Shown: positions 9,046 to 15,826 of the stretch, piece after piece | How the letters are laid out: the number at the start of each line of letters is the position of its first letter | Position numbering within the stretch: position 1 is the stretch's first letter | Source: Dyadobacter jiangsuensis | GTDB taxonomy: Bacteria; Bacteroidota; Bacteroidia; Cytophagales; Spirosomataceae | Assembly (NCBI RefSeq): GCF_003014695.1 | Contig: NZ_PYAS01000006.1 | Location: 1-64,000 of the forward strand | Direction of reading: 5' to 3' | DNA length: 64,000 bases | Notes under the pieces: model-generated | Database searches by the model: none | What the model saw: only the letters and a program-made list of their open reading frames with translations | Told to the model about the DNA's origin: nothing | Translations under genes and position numbers: made by a program

Positions 9046-9237
9046 CTAGATAATGGTTACATTAACTGCGTTCAGGCCTTTTCTACCTTCTTCAACTTCG
9101 TAAGACACACTGTCATTCTCACGGATATCATCATTAAGACCTGTGGTGTGTACAAAAATGTCATCTCCGCCATTTTCCGGAGCAATAAAACCAAACCCTT
9201 TGGTTTCATTAAAAAACTTAACCGTTCCTCTATTCAT
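9046..9237 (-). CDS. cspA: Cold-shock domain protein (CspA family)
   Basis: A 63-residue single cold-shock domain. RNP1 is KGFGFI (13-18) and RNP2 is DIFVH (26-30). The family binds single-stranded RNA and DNA and melts secondary structure at low temperature or in stress. It is monocistronic: a -7 box TACATTTG lies just upstream and an intrinsic terminator follows. It stands next to a lipid A acyltransferase and about 2 kb from a fatty-acid desaturase, both plausible cold-adaptation functions, but no common control site is visible. Confidence 0.95.
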   Translation of the reverse strand: MNRGTVKFFNETKGFGFIAPENGGDDIFVHTTGLNDDIRENDSVSYEVEEGRKGLNAVNVTII

Positions 9238-9259
9238 AACTTTATTTTAAAATATTTAC

Positions 9260-9267
9260 CAAATGTA
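9260..9267 (-). promoter_or_regulatory. Candidate Bacteroidota -7 box of cspA
   Basis: On the minus strand TACATTTG fits the TAnnTTTG consensus and lies 22 bp before the cspA start codon. A TTG is found 14 bp further upstream, closer than the usual spacing, so the -33 part is uncertain. Confidence 0.45.
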
Positions 9268-9376
9268 AAATAAAATTTTGACAATAAAAATATTTCTAGA
9301 AGTATTTAGAATAATATTTTATTTCGTTGAAAAATGGCTACCTTCATGGAACACTAGGCTAAACCTGACTTCTGTA

Positions 9377-9823
9377 ATGCAAAACCTGCTCGACGTCCAC
9401 CTAAATCCTGACTTTTGGGGTGTCCGTGAGCACTGTCAGGAAAAGTTACGGCCTTCTCAAATGGAGCGTCTTGAAAGCTTGATTCGAAAATATCCTACTT
9501 TGCTGTCCGGAGCCTTTTTTCTCCGGTCAACCTCACGGAATGGAACTATTTTTAGCTACCCGGATGACGAAACCGGCGATAAGGAGGTAATCGCGTGGTC
9601 GCGCATCTCGGACGACCATGAAATACTATGCGCTATGAATTTAGACCAGGAAAATTACGCTATTGTATACGTCACAGTCGATGATGTGATGCACCCTCTT
9701 GACGGCTCGATGAAGTGCTTGTTTGCCTCCGATCTGAGCCCGGCAGAATTAAATATTGAAGTTAGGAACGGGAAGGCGATCCGCTTAACAATACCTCCAC
9801 ACGCGTTGGTTATCTACTGTTGA
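9377..9823 (+). pseudogene. Orphan C-terminal beta-domain of a GH13 alpha-amylase-like protein
   Basis: From ATG at 9377 the frame gives 148 residues. The order of blocks resembles the tail of GH13 amylases: a helix ending the barrel (RLESLIRKYPTLLSG), then VIAWSRI, ILCAMNLDQ, and a final strand LTIPPHALVIYC. No barrel and no catalytic residues precede it. The frame is open upstream to 9278 but that part is not amylase-like. I read it as a fossil of a lost amylase gene, or a stand-alone sugar-binding module. The neighbouring glycan genes make either plausible. Homology is judged by eye and could be wrong. Confidence 0.4.
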
Positions 9824-9868
9824 GATAGCCATAGATTACTAAGAGCCACCACCGCGCCCCCCCGACGT

Positions 9869-10285
9869 TCAAGAGGAAATAGCACAAGCCAGCCAATAAT
9901 CTATGATGGCTTTCAGCGTCGAAACAAGTTCCTTTGGTGAATTGGGTTTAATAAAGAAGCCCTGTGCCATTTTACCATATGCATCAATTATCAGCTCGTG
10001 ATTTGCCCTGTTCGTCAGATAAAGATAAGGGATGCCTGTTCGCCTGATTTCAATGTCGGTAATAAGCTGAGTGTTAAGGTCGGCACCATCCATATAAGGG
10101 TGATCAATGTCAGACAGTATCAGGAAGGGTTCTGCATAGGGTGCATTCATATAGGCTAACGCTGACTCTCCATCCTTGAAATATGCCCTCCTGTTGGGAT
10201 AGTTCAGCTTTTCAAATACGTATTCGAGCACATTTCTATCCTCTTCGTTATCCTCAATAATGATGATTTCTCCGTCTCTGTTCAT
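9869..10285 (-). CDS. Stand-alone response-regulator receiver domain protein
   Basis: A 138-residue CheY-like single domain: acidic pocket EDN at 11-13, phospho-acceptor Asp59 (SDIDHP), Thr91 (YLTN) and Lys113 (FIKP). It aligns without gaps through residue 113 with the receiver at 1022-1456, including the unusual PYLYLT and QGFF blocks, so they are paralogues. There is no output domain and no kinase nearby. It is probably the last gene of, or separate from, a minus-strand unit; the 57-residue gene 158 bp upstream has its own terminator. Confidence 0.85.
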   Translation of the reverse strand: MNRDGEIIIIEDNEEDRNVLEYVFEKLNYPNRRAYFKDGESALAYMNAPYAEPFLILSDIDHPYMDGADLNTQLITDIEIRRTGIPYLYLTNRANHELIIDAYGKMAQGFFIKPNSPKELVSTLKAIIDYWLACAISS

Positions 10286-10383
10286 TTGTAGGCGATGATT
10301 GGTGGGTGGCCAATTGAAGCAAAAATCTAGCCACAGTTAAGATGCCCTAAGGCTGGGTCATAAGCAGGTGAAGGGCAGTAAAC

Positions 10384-10419
10384 AAAAAGCGAGCCCTAGC
10401 AAATTGCATTGGGGCTCGC
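10384..10419 (-). terminator. Intrinsic terminator after the 57-residue gene
   Basis: Perfect 8-bp stem GCGAGCCC (10389-10396) with GGGCTCGC (10412-10419), followed on the minus strand by TTTTTG. It faces the minus strand and sits 24 bp past the small gene's stop codon. Confidence 0.85.
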
Positions 10420-10442
10420 CGCACACCGTCTTATTAAATCGA

Positions 10443-10616
10443 TCAGTTCAATGGAATTGGAATCAATTCCCTTTCAAAAAAAGCCAACACCTTTTTGTCA
10501 CCGTCGCCGATTTCCTCACAATAGTAAATACGCTTCAAATACTTTTTGACCGTCAACCGCTTCCTGGGGTCCGTTAACAACGAGACCACCGACCCTACTA
10601 GATGTATGTTTTCCAT
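10443..10616 (-). CDS. 57-residue hypothetical protein with its own terminator
   Basis: ATG at 10616, TGA at 10445-10443. The protein begins MENIHLVGSVVSLLTDPRKR, has a basic middle (RLTVKKYLKR) and ends ERELIPIPLN. Amphipathic, no signal peptide, no membrane segment; I do not recognise a family. Support for a real gene is the intrinsic terminator that faces this strand 24 bp downstream, where no other minus-strand gene would use it. The size would let most gene callers with a 60-residue cutoff miss it. Confidence 0.55.
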   Translation of the reverse strand: MENIHLVGSVVSLLTDPRKRLTVKKYLKRIYYCEEIGDGDKKVLAFFERELIPIPLN

Positions 10617-11033
10617 TCAGGAAGATAGGGAACTTAAATGGTTATAGCTAGGAGTACATCAATTAAATAACTGCTTTTCAATGGCCTCTTATCACAAATA
10701 CGCTACCTTTACAGCATTGCCTCTCTAAGATTTTACCGCTCGGTCGCCTCATTGGGAAAAAACCTCCGGCAAACCGCTCCTGCCGGATGTAGGCATTCAT
10801 TATCACTGATCAATTATTCCCAAGACACCCGCAGTGCCGCCGGTAAATTGCATAGACTTCTTTGCTTCAGAATTATAATGCGTTAGCATTCTCCACTTGT
10901 GCGCACCTGACTTAACGGTCAGGTTCAGACTTCGAGATTTGAAAAGGCCTGAGCATTATGCCGCCTATTTAGCGAAACGGCCTAATGCCGCAAACAACCG
11001 CATCAAATATTTCCACTATTTCAACCCATTATT
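10617..11033. other. Long leader region upstream of the desaturase gene
   Basis: About 400 bp with no supported gene. It contains a perfect inverted repeat ACCTGAC (10905-10911) / GTCAGGT (10918-10924) with a 6-nt loop, some 110 bp before the desaturase start. This could be an operator or a leader hairpin, but nothing identifies the regulator. Confidence 0.35.
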
Positions 11034-12119
11034 ATGAGTTTTATCGATGTCGTATTACGCGTACCATCTTATGGCTGGCAAGACCACGAGGGAAACCTTG
11101 TCAAACCCAGTGTTAAGCAATTATTTTCAGAGTTTTTCCAGAGATTGAATGTTTTTCGAGACAGAAGAAATTGGTTAACGGTTTTGAGTTGGGGAAAGGT
11201 GGTCTGCATGGTACCATTTCTACTACTTTTTATCTTAAAATTTTTTACCGTTCCATTGCTGATCGCCGCGTTCATATACAGCATGTTCGTTATGGGAACA
11301 CACGGTACCATCTGGCACCACCGATATTGCACGCATGGCGCTTACAAATTTCGCAATCATTTCTGGCGGTTTTTCACACAGAATTTGACGATTAGTATGA
11401 TCCCTGAGGAAATATATGTAGTGTCTCACCACGTACATCACGCCAAATCTGATCGCCCGGGAGATCCTTATAATGCGGAAGGCGGTTTTTTGTACTGCTT
11501 TTTGGCGGATGTTAATCACCAGCCCATTTCACTGAGTCTGGATGAAGTCCAATATAGTCGCGTAAAATCTTTAATGAAGCATACCGGTCTCGTCCCGAAT
11601 ACATTCCAACAGTACAAGAGCTGGGGATCCTACCAACATCCTGGGAGAGCCTTAGTCAGTTGGATCCTTAACTGGTCGTTTTGGTATTTAATCTTTTTCT
11701 TGCTTGGAGGGCATGCATTATCATGTACACTCTTCGGCGCGGCAGGCTTTTGGGCCGTAGGTGTCAGAACTTTCAATTACGAAGGTCACGGCAAGGGGGA
11801 GGATAAGCAGCGCCCGGGAATCGATTTCTACCATGCAGATCGATCTATTAACCAACTGTGGCCAGGAATTGTTGCCGGTGAATGGCACAATAACCATCAC
11901 TTGTTTCCTAAAAGTGCAAGAAGTGGTTTCAAACCATACCAGATCGATTTTGCATGGTATTATATCAAATTTCTGCATATCCTCGGTGCAGTGACTAGCT
12001 ATAATGATGCAAAAAAAATGTTTGACACTCGATACTCAAACCCCAAAAATGAGGTAGATGAAAACACAACGACAGTAGCGGCTGTTCGATTAAACGCTAA
12101 ACCAGCAAAAAACCGCTAA
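11034..12119 (+). CDS. Membrane fatty-acid (acyl-CoA delta-9 type) desaturase
   Basis: A 361-residue di-iron membrane desaturase. The three histidine boxes are HRYCTH (96-101), HHVHH (132-136) and HNNHH (about 284-288). Hydrophobic segments lie around 56-85 and 210-240. The family introduces a double bond into acyl chains at the inner membrane using reduced ferredoxin or cytochrome b5-like donors and oxygen, and is often cold-induced. Gene is preceded by a ~400-bp leader and followed by a terminator that serves the opposite-strand tRNA-Ala. Confidence 0.92.
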   Translation: MSFIDVVLRVPSYGWQDHEGNLVKPSVKQLFSEFFQRLNVFRDRRNWLTVLSWGKVVCMVPFLLLFILKFFTVPLLIAAFIYSMFVMGTHGTIWHHRYCTHGAYKFRNHFWRFFTQNLTISMIPEEIYVVSHHVHHAKSDRPGDPYNAEGGFLYCFLADVNHQPISLSLDEVQYSRVKSLMKHTGLVPNTFQQYKSWGSYQHPGRALVSWILNWSFWYLIFFLLGGHALSCTLFGAAGFWAVGVRTFNYEGHGKGEDKQRPGIDFYHADRSINQLWPGIVAGEWHNNHHLFPKSARSGFKPYQIDFAWYYIKFLHILGAVTSYNDAKKMFDTRYSNPKNEVDENTTTVAAVRLNAKPAKNR

Positions 12120-12201
12120 AAAGTAATGTGGCTGAATCACCAGATACCTAAGAAAGCCAAATAAAAACAAAGAAAAATGTTCGACCTATGTTCGACCTAA
12201 A

Positions 12202-12236
12202 TAAAAAAGCCACTTACATTTTATCTGTAAGTGGCT
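12202..12236 (-). terminator. Intrinsic terminator after tRNA-Ala
   Basis: Perfect 10-bp stem AGCCACTTAC (12208-12217) / GTAAGTGGCT (12227-12236), then T6 on the minus strand, 11 bp past the tRNA 3' end. It may also slow plus-strand transcription from the desaturase. Confidence 0.85.
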
Positions 12237-12246
12237 GATTATCAAG

Positions 12247-12320
<74 letters not shown>

Positions 12321-12456
12321 ATTTCAAGCATTGCCGGCATCGCTTTTTGATGCCCGACCCTCATTTGAGGAGTGCAAAGATGAAACGGAGAATTTTCAGA
12401 TGCAAGCGCCTGCGTGCGTTTTTTTAAGTATTTCTAACATATATTTTGTCTGCACG

Positions 12457-12633
12457 TCACCGCGAGCCTCCGCCGAATGCCTTTGCCAGTAGCCAGATCA
12501 CGATGGCGATAACACCTACAACGAGAATTACGCCTGTCCAGACGCCCGTTTTGAAAATGTCGCCGATCAGCTCGCAGCTCGTCAGTGTGAAGGACAAGAG
12601 AAGAATTATCAGGAGATTGATGTAAGCTTTCAT
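12457..12633 (-). CDS. 58-residue putative lipoprotein with one membrane segment
   Basis: ATG at 12633, TGA at 12459-12457. It has a hydrophobic N-terminal segment ending in a lipobox-like LTSC (Cys20), a short polar linker (ELIGDIFKTG) and a second hydrophobic stretch at about 31-52. Similar small proteins are widespread in Bacteroidota and are sometimes mislabelled as phosphatidate cytidylyltransferase; no catalytic motif supports that name. It lies between tRNA-Ala and the exonuclease gene on the same strand, 77 bp after the exonuclease stop. Function unknown. Confidence 0.65.
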   Translation of the reverse strand: MKAYINLLIILLLSFTLTSCELIGDIFKTGVWTGVILVVGVIAIVIWLLAKAFGGGSR

Positions 12634-12710
12634 GAGAAGGAATTATTTAGGTTAGTGATGCTTATCTAACCTTCAAAAACCATTCCATGCACGATTGGGA
12701 TGATATTTGG

Positions 12711-13235
12711 CTACTGATACAAATCCATTGGGATAAGATTCTGCCTGTCATTCAGCAGCAATTTTTCGAAAAGGCGCACGGTCGCTTCGGCATCGCCATG
12801 AGCCCGGTGACGGTTTTCGATCATGATTTCCAGACTTTCGCACAGATTGCCCAGACTATACGATTTCAGACCGGGGAAAATTTTCCGGCTCAGCTGGACG
12901 GTACAAAGCAAGTCGCGCTGAAAGTATTCATCCAATGCCCCAAACTCGCGCTTGATGAATCCATAATCAAATTTCGCATTGTGAGCTACGAACCACGCGT
13001 CGCGGGTCATGGCCCTTACAGCATCCTGAACGTCGTAAAACGTAGGCGCATCTTTTACCATCTCATTATCGATGCCCGTAAGGCGGGTGATGAATGGCGG
13101 AATATACATCTCCGGATTGATCAGGGAGTGAAAAAAATCGACGATCCGGGTACCATCGTGTCTGAAAACGGCAATTTCTGTAATGCGTGAAGTCCCTCCC
13201 CCGCCCGTGGTCTCAATATCAACTATCGCATACAT
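12711..13235 (-). CDS. DEDDh 3'-5' exonuclease (DnaQ-like), short form
   Basis: A 174-residue protein containing a complete exonuclease domain. Catalytic residues visible are Asp6 and Glu8 (VDIETT), Asp90 (NAKFDYGF), His143 and Asp148 (HRAHGD). Bacteroidota often carry this domain fused to a GIY-YIG nuclease in a ~460-residue protein; here the protein ends about 20 residues past the exonuclease fold. No GIY-YIG remnant follows. It may process DNA ends or act as an epsilon-like proofreader. It is separated from the upstream TonB-like gene by a terminator. Confidence 0.88.
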   Translation of the reverse strand: MYAIVDIETTGGGGTSRITEIAVFRHDGTRIVDFFHSLINPEMYIPPFITRLTGIDNEMVKDAPTFYDVQDAVRAMTRDAWFVAHNAKFDYGFIKREFGALDEYFQRDLLCTVQLSRKIFPGLKSYSLGNLCESLEIMIENRHRAHGDAEATVRLFEKLLLNDRQNLIPMDLYQ

Positions 13236-13311
13236 TAATTACTCACACTGAAATGGTTACTCACTAATATTATCATCATCCGGCCCGCGGAGGGAAAATT
13301 TGAATAGTACA

Positions 13312-13344
13312 AAAAAACGAAAAAATCCCCGCCGAAGCGAGGAT
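13312..13344 (-). terminator. Intrinsic terminator after the TonB-like gene
   Basis: Stem 13325-13332 / 13337-13344 (ATCCCCGC/GCGAGGAT, one G-U pair) closed by a 4-nt loop and followed on the minus strand by T-rich sequence. It ends the PadR-TonB unit. Confidence 0.85.
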
Positions 13345-13386
13345 TTTCTTCAATAACAGGGAGGCATCTACGCAAGTGGGCGATGA

Positions 13387-14409
13387 TCAGTCCAGTTGAA
13401 ATGCGATCGGCAGTGTGAATCTAACCCTCACCGGAACGCCTGCCTGTTTGCCGGGCATCCAGTCTTTCATCATTTTCACCACTCTCACCGCTTCTTCATC
13501 GCAACCAAAACCGATTCCCTTCACTGCGGCCGCATTCTCTATTTTTCCATCAGAACCTACTGTAAATTGTACGAATACCTTTCCTTGAATGCCCGCTCGC
13601 GACGCTTGCGAAGGGTATTTCAGGTTTTTGCGTAAAAACGCCGCCATCGCCTCATTTCCGCCTGCATATTGTGGCGACTGTTCTACAAATGTAAAAGTCT
13701 CTTCTTTTCTTTTCTCCACACCGGCAGCCTCAGCTTTGGGGGCCACAGCATTCTCCACCGGCGGCGCAATCACCTCCAGATTATCCACTCCGTCTACCGT
13801 CTCAGTCGAAGGCTGTGCATTTTGAAGATCATCCACAACGGGAGGCAGTTCTTCGATGGGCACCTCGTTATCAGGAAGCACTTCGGGCGTCACCGATTTC
13901 ACCGTTTTCTGTACTGGATCGGGCTCTTCTCTGGCCGGAGGCACAGGCTGCTCTTCCATAATGATATCGACGGGCGTTGCCTCCACGATATACGCGATGT
14001 CATCCGGCTTCGGATCAGGAATGAGCTTGGCATAAAGCTGCGGAAACATCACCAGCAGCAGAAAGAACGCTACACCCATCACAACCGCCCGCTGGACTGT
14101 TTGCCCGTAACCTTTTCTCAGATCATACGCACCGTAAGACTTGTTACGGTTCTCGAAGACGATGTCATTGAGGGATTTTTCCATGGCTAATAGATTTTGA
14201 TGATCAACACTCAGATTCAGGAGGGTTTGTGCATCAGCCGTATTTACCATATTCTGGTAAATCTGCTCGAATGACTTGCCATCCCAAAGACTTTCCTCCG
14301 CTTCACAAGCCAGGTGGTCGAGAATTTCCGGAAGCAATTCCGGATCCAGCTTGCTTGCCTGCAAATATTGGGTTATTTGGTCAATGCGATTTTCCTGAAG
14401 GCGTTTCAT
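13387..14409 (-). CDS. TonB-family energy transducer with an N-terminal HAAS-like helical domain
   Basis: A 340-residue protein. Residues 1-80 form a helical module (EILDHLACEAEESL) that resembles the HAAS/DUF1700 type found with PadR regulators. Residues 82-104 hold the Bacteroidota TonB signature FENRNKSYGAYDLRKGY, followed by one membrane helix (~108-124). A Pro/Glu-rich periplasmic spacer (130-230) leads to a TonB C-terminal domain (~250-340) with LKYPSQASRAGIQG. Proteins of this type couple the proton motive force, via ExbBD, to outer-membrane receptors. The PadR gene lies 38 bp upstream on the same strand, so it is probably regulated by PadR. Confidence 0.85.
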   Translation of the reverse strand: MKRLQENRIDQITQYLQASKLDPELLPEILDHLACEAEESLWDGKSFEQIYQNMVNTADAQTLLNLSVDHQNLLAMEKSLNDIVFENRNKSYGAYDLRKGYGQTVQRAVVMGVAFFLLLVMFPQLYAKLIPDPKPDDIAYIVEATPVDIIMEEQPVPPAREEPDPVQKTVKSVTPEVLPDNEVPIEELPPVVDDLQNAQPSTETVDGVDNLEVIAPPVENAVAPKAEAAGVEKRKEETFTFVEQSPQYAGGNEAMAAFLRKNLKYPSQASRAGIQGKVFVQFTVGSDGKIENAAAVKGIGFGCDEEAVRVVKMMKDWMPGKQAGVPVRVRFTLPIAFQLD

Positions 14410-14447
14410 AGATCGATCTGTTTAGAGATTAGCCATGTACCTATTCG

Positions 14448-14801
14448 TTATTCTGTTGCCAGGTTTTTAGGGGCCAGCAGTAATCTTACTGCCTCTATAA
14501 AACGTTCTAAGTCATTGGTTTTAGTGCGGGCGGTTTCATTTCCGCGGTGCGTCAGGGAATAATATTTCCGAAGACGCCCGTCCACCTCCACCGACTCGGT
14601 CAGCAGCAACCCTTCCTGTTCCAGTTTATGGAGTACGGGATAGAGCGCACCGAACGTCAGGGCGATAGCTCCGCCTGTTCTGTCTTTTACTTCCTGGGTA
14701 ATCTCATAACCATACATCCTGTCGTGCTCTGCCAGCAAATTCAACACGATGGTTTTCAATGTACCCCGTACATACTCGTTACTCGTTGTGTTATTCTCCA
14801 T
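14448..14801 (-). CDS. PadR-family transcriptional regulator
   Basis: From ATG at 14801 the protein has 117 residues beginning MENNTTSNEYVRGTL. A winged HTH covers about residues 8-85, with YGYEITQEVK, FGALYPVLHKLEQEG and the wing RLRKYYSLT. An upstream in-frame start at 14855 is unlikely, because a good promoter (TTG-19-TATATTTG) lies inside that extension. PadR proteins usually repress their own operon and a neighbouring membrane protein gene; the TonB-like gene follows after 38 bp. Confidence 0.92.
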   Translation of the reverse strand: MENNTTSNEYVRGTLKTIVLNLLAEHDRMYGYEITQEVKDRTGGAIALTFGALYPVLHKLEQEGLLLTESVEVDGRLRKYYSLTHRGNETARTKTNDLERFIEAVRLLLAPKNLATE

Positions 14802-14820
14802 GAGTGAAATTTTTATATAG

Positions 14821-14850
14821 CAAATATATATAAGTTTTTTATATATACAA
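14821..14850 (-). promoter_or_regulatory. Promoter with AT dyad in front of padR
   Basis: On the minus strand TTG (14850-14848), a 19-bp spacer and TATATTTG (14828-14821) fit the Bacteroidota -33/-7 pattern. A 7-bp inverted repeat TATATAT (14825-14831) / ATATATA (14841-14847) fills the spacer, a natural site for PadR auto-repression. AT-rich sequence makes chance dyads common, so the operator part is inference. Confidence 0.5.
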
Positions 14851-14896
14851 TACAAATCTACAAATTTCTTTGATTGAGGTCAAGATAAATTTCCAA

Positions 14897-15367
14897 CTAG
14901 CTCTCGGCCAATGGAATAGATCGATTAATGCGCTCTTCCAGCGAAATAAAGGTTTCTGTCCGCTGTATGCCGTTTACTTTCTGGATCTTATCGTGAAGGA
15001 TTTCGCGGAGGTGTCCGGTATCTCTGCACACGATCTTTAGAAAGATACTATAAATTCCCGTGGTATAATGGATATTCACAACTTCGGGGATTCCTTCCAG
15101 TTCGGTCGCTACCTGCTCGTACAACGAGCTTTTATCGAGGTAGATTCCCAGAAAAGCGCTGATATCCCAGCCCAGCTTCGTAGGATCGATCACGAGTTGA
15201 GAGCCCTTCACGATTCCCATTTGTTCCAGCTTTTTCATCCGCACGTGGACGGTCCCACCCGACACAAACACGCGCTTCCCGATTTCCGTGTACGGTAACG
15301 CTGCATTCTCGATCAGCAGGGAAAGGATGCGCAGATCGGTATTATCAATATCTGAATATTTTTGCAT
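14897..15367 (-). CDS. Lrp/AsnC-family transcriptional regulator
   Basis: A 156-residue protein. The N-terminal HTH (~8-60) starts IDNTDLRILSLL and includes the recognition helix region FVSGGTVHVRMKKLEQMG. The C-terminal RAM ligand-binding domain (~70-145) carries the usual beta-alpha-beta pattern (VNIHYTTGIYSIFLKIV). Members sense amino acids or related metabolites and oligomerise. It is a single gene; the target is unknown. Its upstream region, about 110 bp of AT-rich DNA, is shared with the plus-strand RNA gene. Confidence 0.92.
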   Translation of the reverse strand: MQKYSDIDNTDLRILSLLIENAALPYTEIGKRVFVSGGTVHVRMKKLEQMGIVKGSQLVIDPTKLGWDISAFLGIYLDKSSLYEQVATELEGIPEVVNIHYTTGIYSIFLKIVCRDTGHLREILHDKIQKVNGIQRTETFISLEERINRSIPLAES

Positions 15368-15476
15368 TTCGTGTTAAAAGTTTGAATTCTTCGCAACAAT
15401 CAAGGTCAAATTATGAAAGAATTGTAAATTTTAACAATTTTAAATGAAAATATTTTAGAATTCAGATCAGAAGTTT

Positions 15477-15484
15477 TAGTTTTG
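15477..15484 (+). promoter_or_regulatory. Candidate -7 box for the plus-strand tRNA-like RNA
   Basis: TAGTTTTG fits TAnnTTTG on the plus strand, 60 bp before the RNA's acceptor stem. The expected -33 TTG is not clear (TTAG at about the right place), so this is a moderate candidate. Confidence 0.35.
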
Positions 15485-15496
15485 CAGAACCAAATT

Positions 15497-15525
15497 ATAA
15501 AAAAGCCGGCAGCAACGCCGCTTTT
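15497..15525 (-). terminator. Hairpin with minus-strand T run between lrp and the tRNA-like RNA
   Basis: Stem AAAAGC+GGC (15501-15510, one bulged C) pairs with GCCGCTTTT (15517-15525). On the minus strand it is followed by a run of T. It could end minus-strand transcription from the cysteine-rich gene at 15827-16171, or be a 5' hairpin of the plus-strand RNA. Confidence 0.5.
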
Positions 15526-15544
15526 GCTTAGTTTGAAATCACAT

Positions 15545-15705
15545 TGTAGGGTGATGAAATTGGCAGCCATGCCCTCCTGTCTCGGGGGTGGTGAATAAGG
15601 GATAAACGCGGCATAATGCCGACGCAAGTCGACTGGGGTGGACCACCAACAGTATTTGTACCGTAGCTAACCGCACCGTGGGTGGTTCGAATCCCCCTCC
15701 TACAG
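15545..15705 (+). ncRNA. tRNA-Asp-like RNA with a giant (~92-nt) variable region
   Basis: A cloverleaf can be drawn by hand. Acceptor TGTAGGG (15545-15551) pairs fully with TCCTACA (15698-15704), and 15705 is G73. D arm ATG/CAT (15554-56/15568-70) has GG at 15562-63. Anticodon arm CCCTC-CTGTCTC-GGGGG (15572-15588) gives anticodon GTC with U33 and C38. T arm GGTGG-TTCGAAT-CCCCC (15681-15697) has one mismatch. Between positions 43 and 49 lie about 92 nt instead of 4-20. They start GGTG (15590-93) and end CACC (15674-77), which pair, and enclose further hairpins: GGCA-TGCC, GAC-GCAA-GTC with a GNRA loop, and ACTG...CAGT (15632-15653). G73, the GUC anticodon and C38 are known AspRS identity elements. 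Residue 37 is U, which is unusual. CCA is not encoded. Confidence 0.6.
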
Positions 15706-15780
15706 CAAAAAAAACTTGACAAGCGATTTTTTTCGTATTAGTTTTATTTGGTTTTTAGTTTGTTGATGAAGTGTAATTTG

Positions 15781-15817
15781 ACACGCGGGTTCATTTTGAA
15801 ACCTGCGTGTTTTTTTT
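15781..15817 (+). terminator. Strong plus-strand intrinsic terminator of the tRNA-like RNA unit
   Basis: An 11-bp stem (15781-15791 with 15800-15810, one G-U pair) is followed by eight T on the plus strand. The reverse direction has no T run. The only plus-strand unit it can serve is the tRNA-like RNA ending ~75 nt upstream. Confidence 0.85.
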
Positions 15818-15826
15818 GCACCTATC

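Noticed and set aside
10368..10577. 69-codon plus-strand frame overlapping the 57-residue gene
   Set aside because: Antisense to the better supported minus-strand gene with terminator; composition not coding-like.
12177..12198. Tandem 11-bp repeat ATGTTCGACCT next to the tRNA-Ala terminator
   Set aside because: Only two copies, no integrase gene, no second copy in the window to support an attachment site.
14802..14855. Upstream ATG for PadR at 14855
   Set aside because: A -33/-7 promoter lies inside this extension, so translation from there is unlikely.
15545..15705. tmRNA (ssrA) as an explanation of the tRNA-like RNA
   Set aside because: Too short, has a real anticodon arm with GUC, lacks a tag reading frame and the tmRNA 5' signature.
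15528..15722. 64-codon minus-strand frame across the tRNA-like RNA
   Set aside because: It is antisense to a structured RNA whose pairing explains the sequence, and has no coding-like composition.
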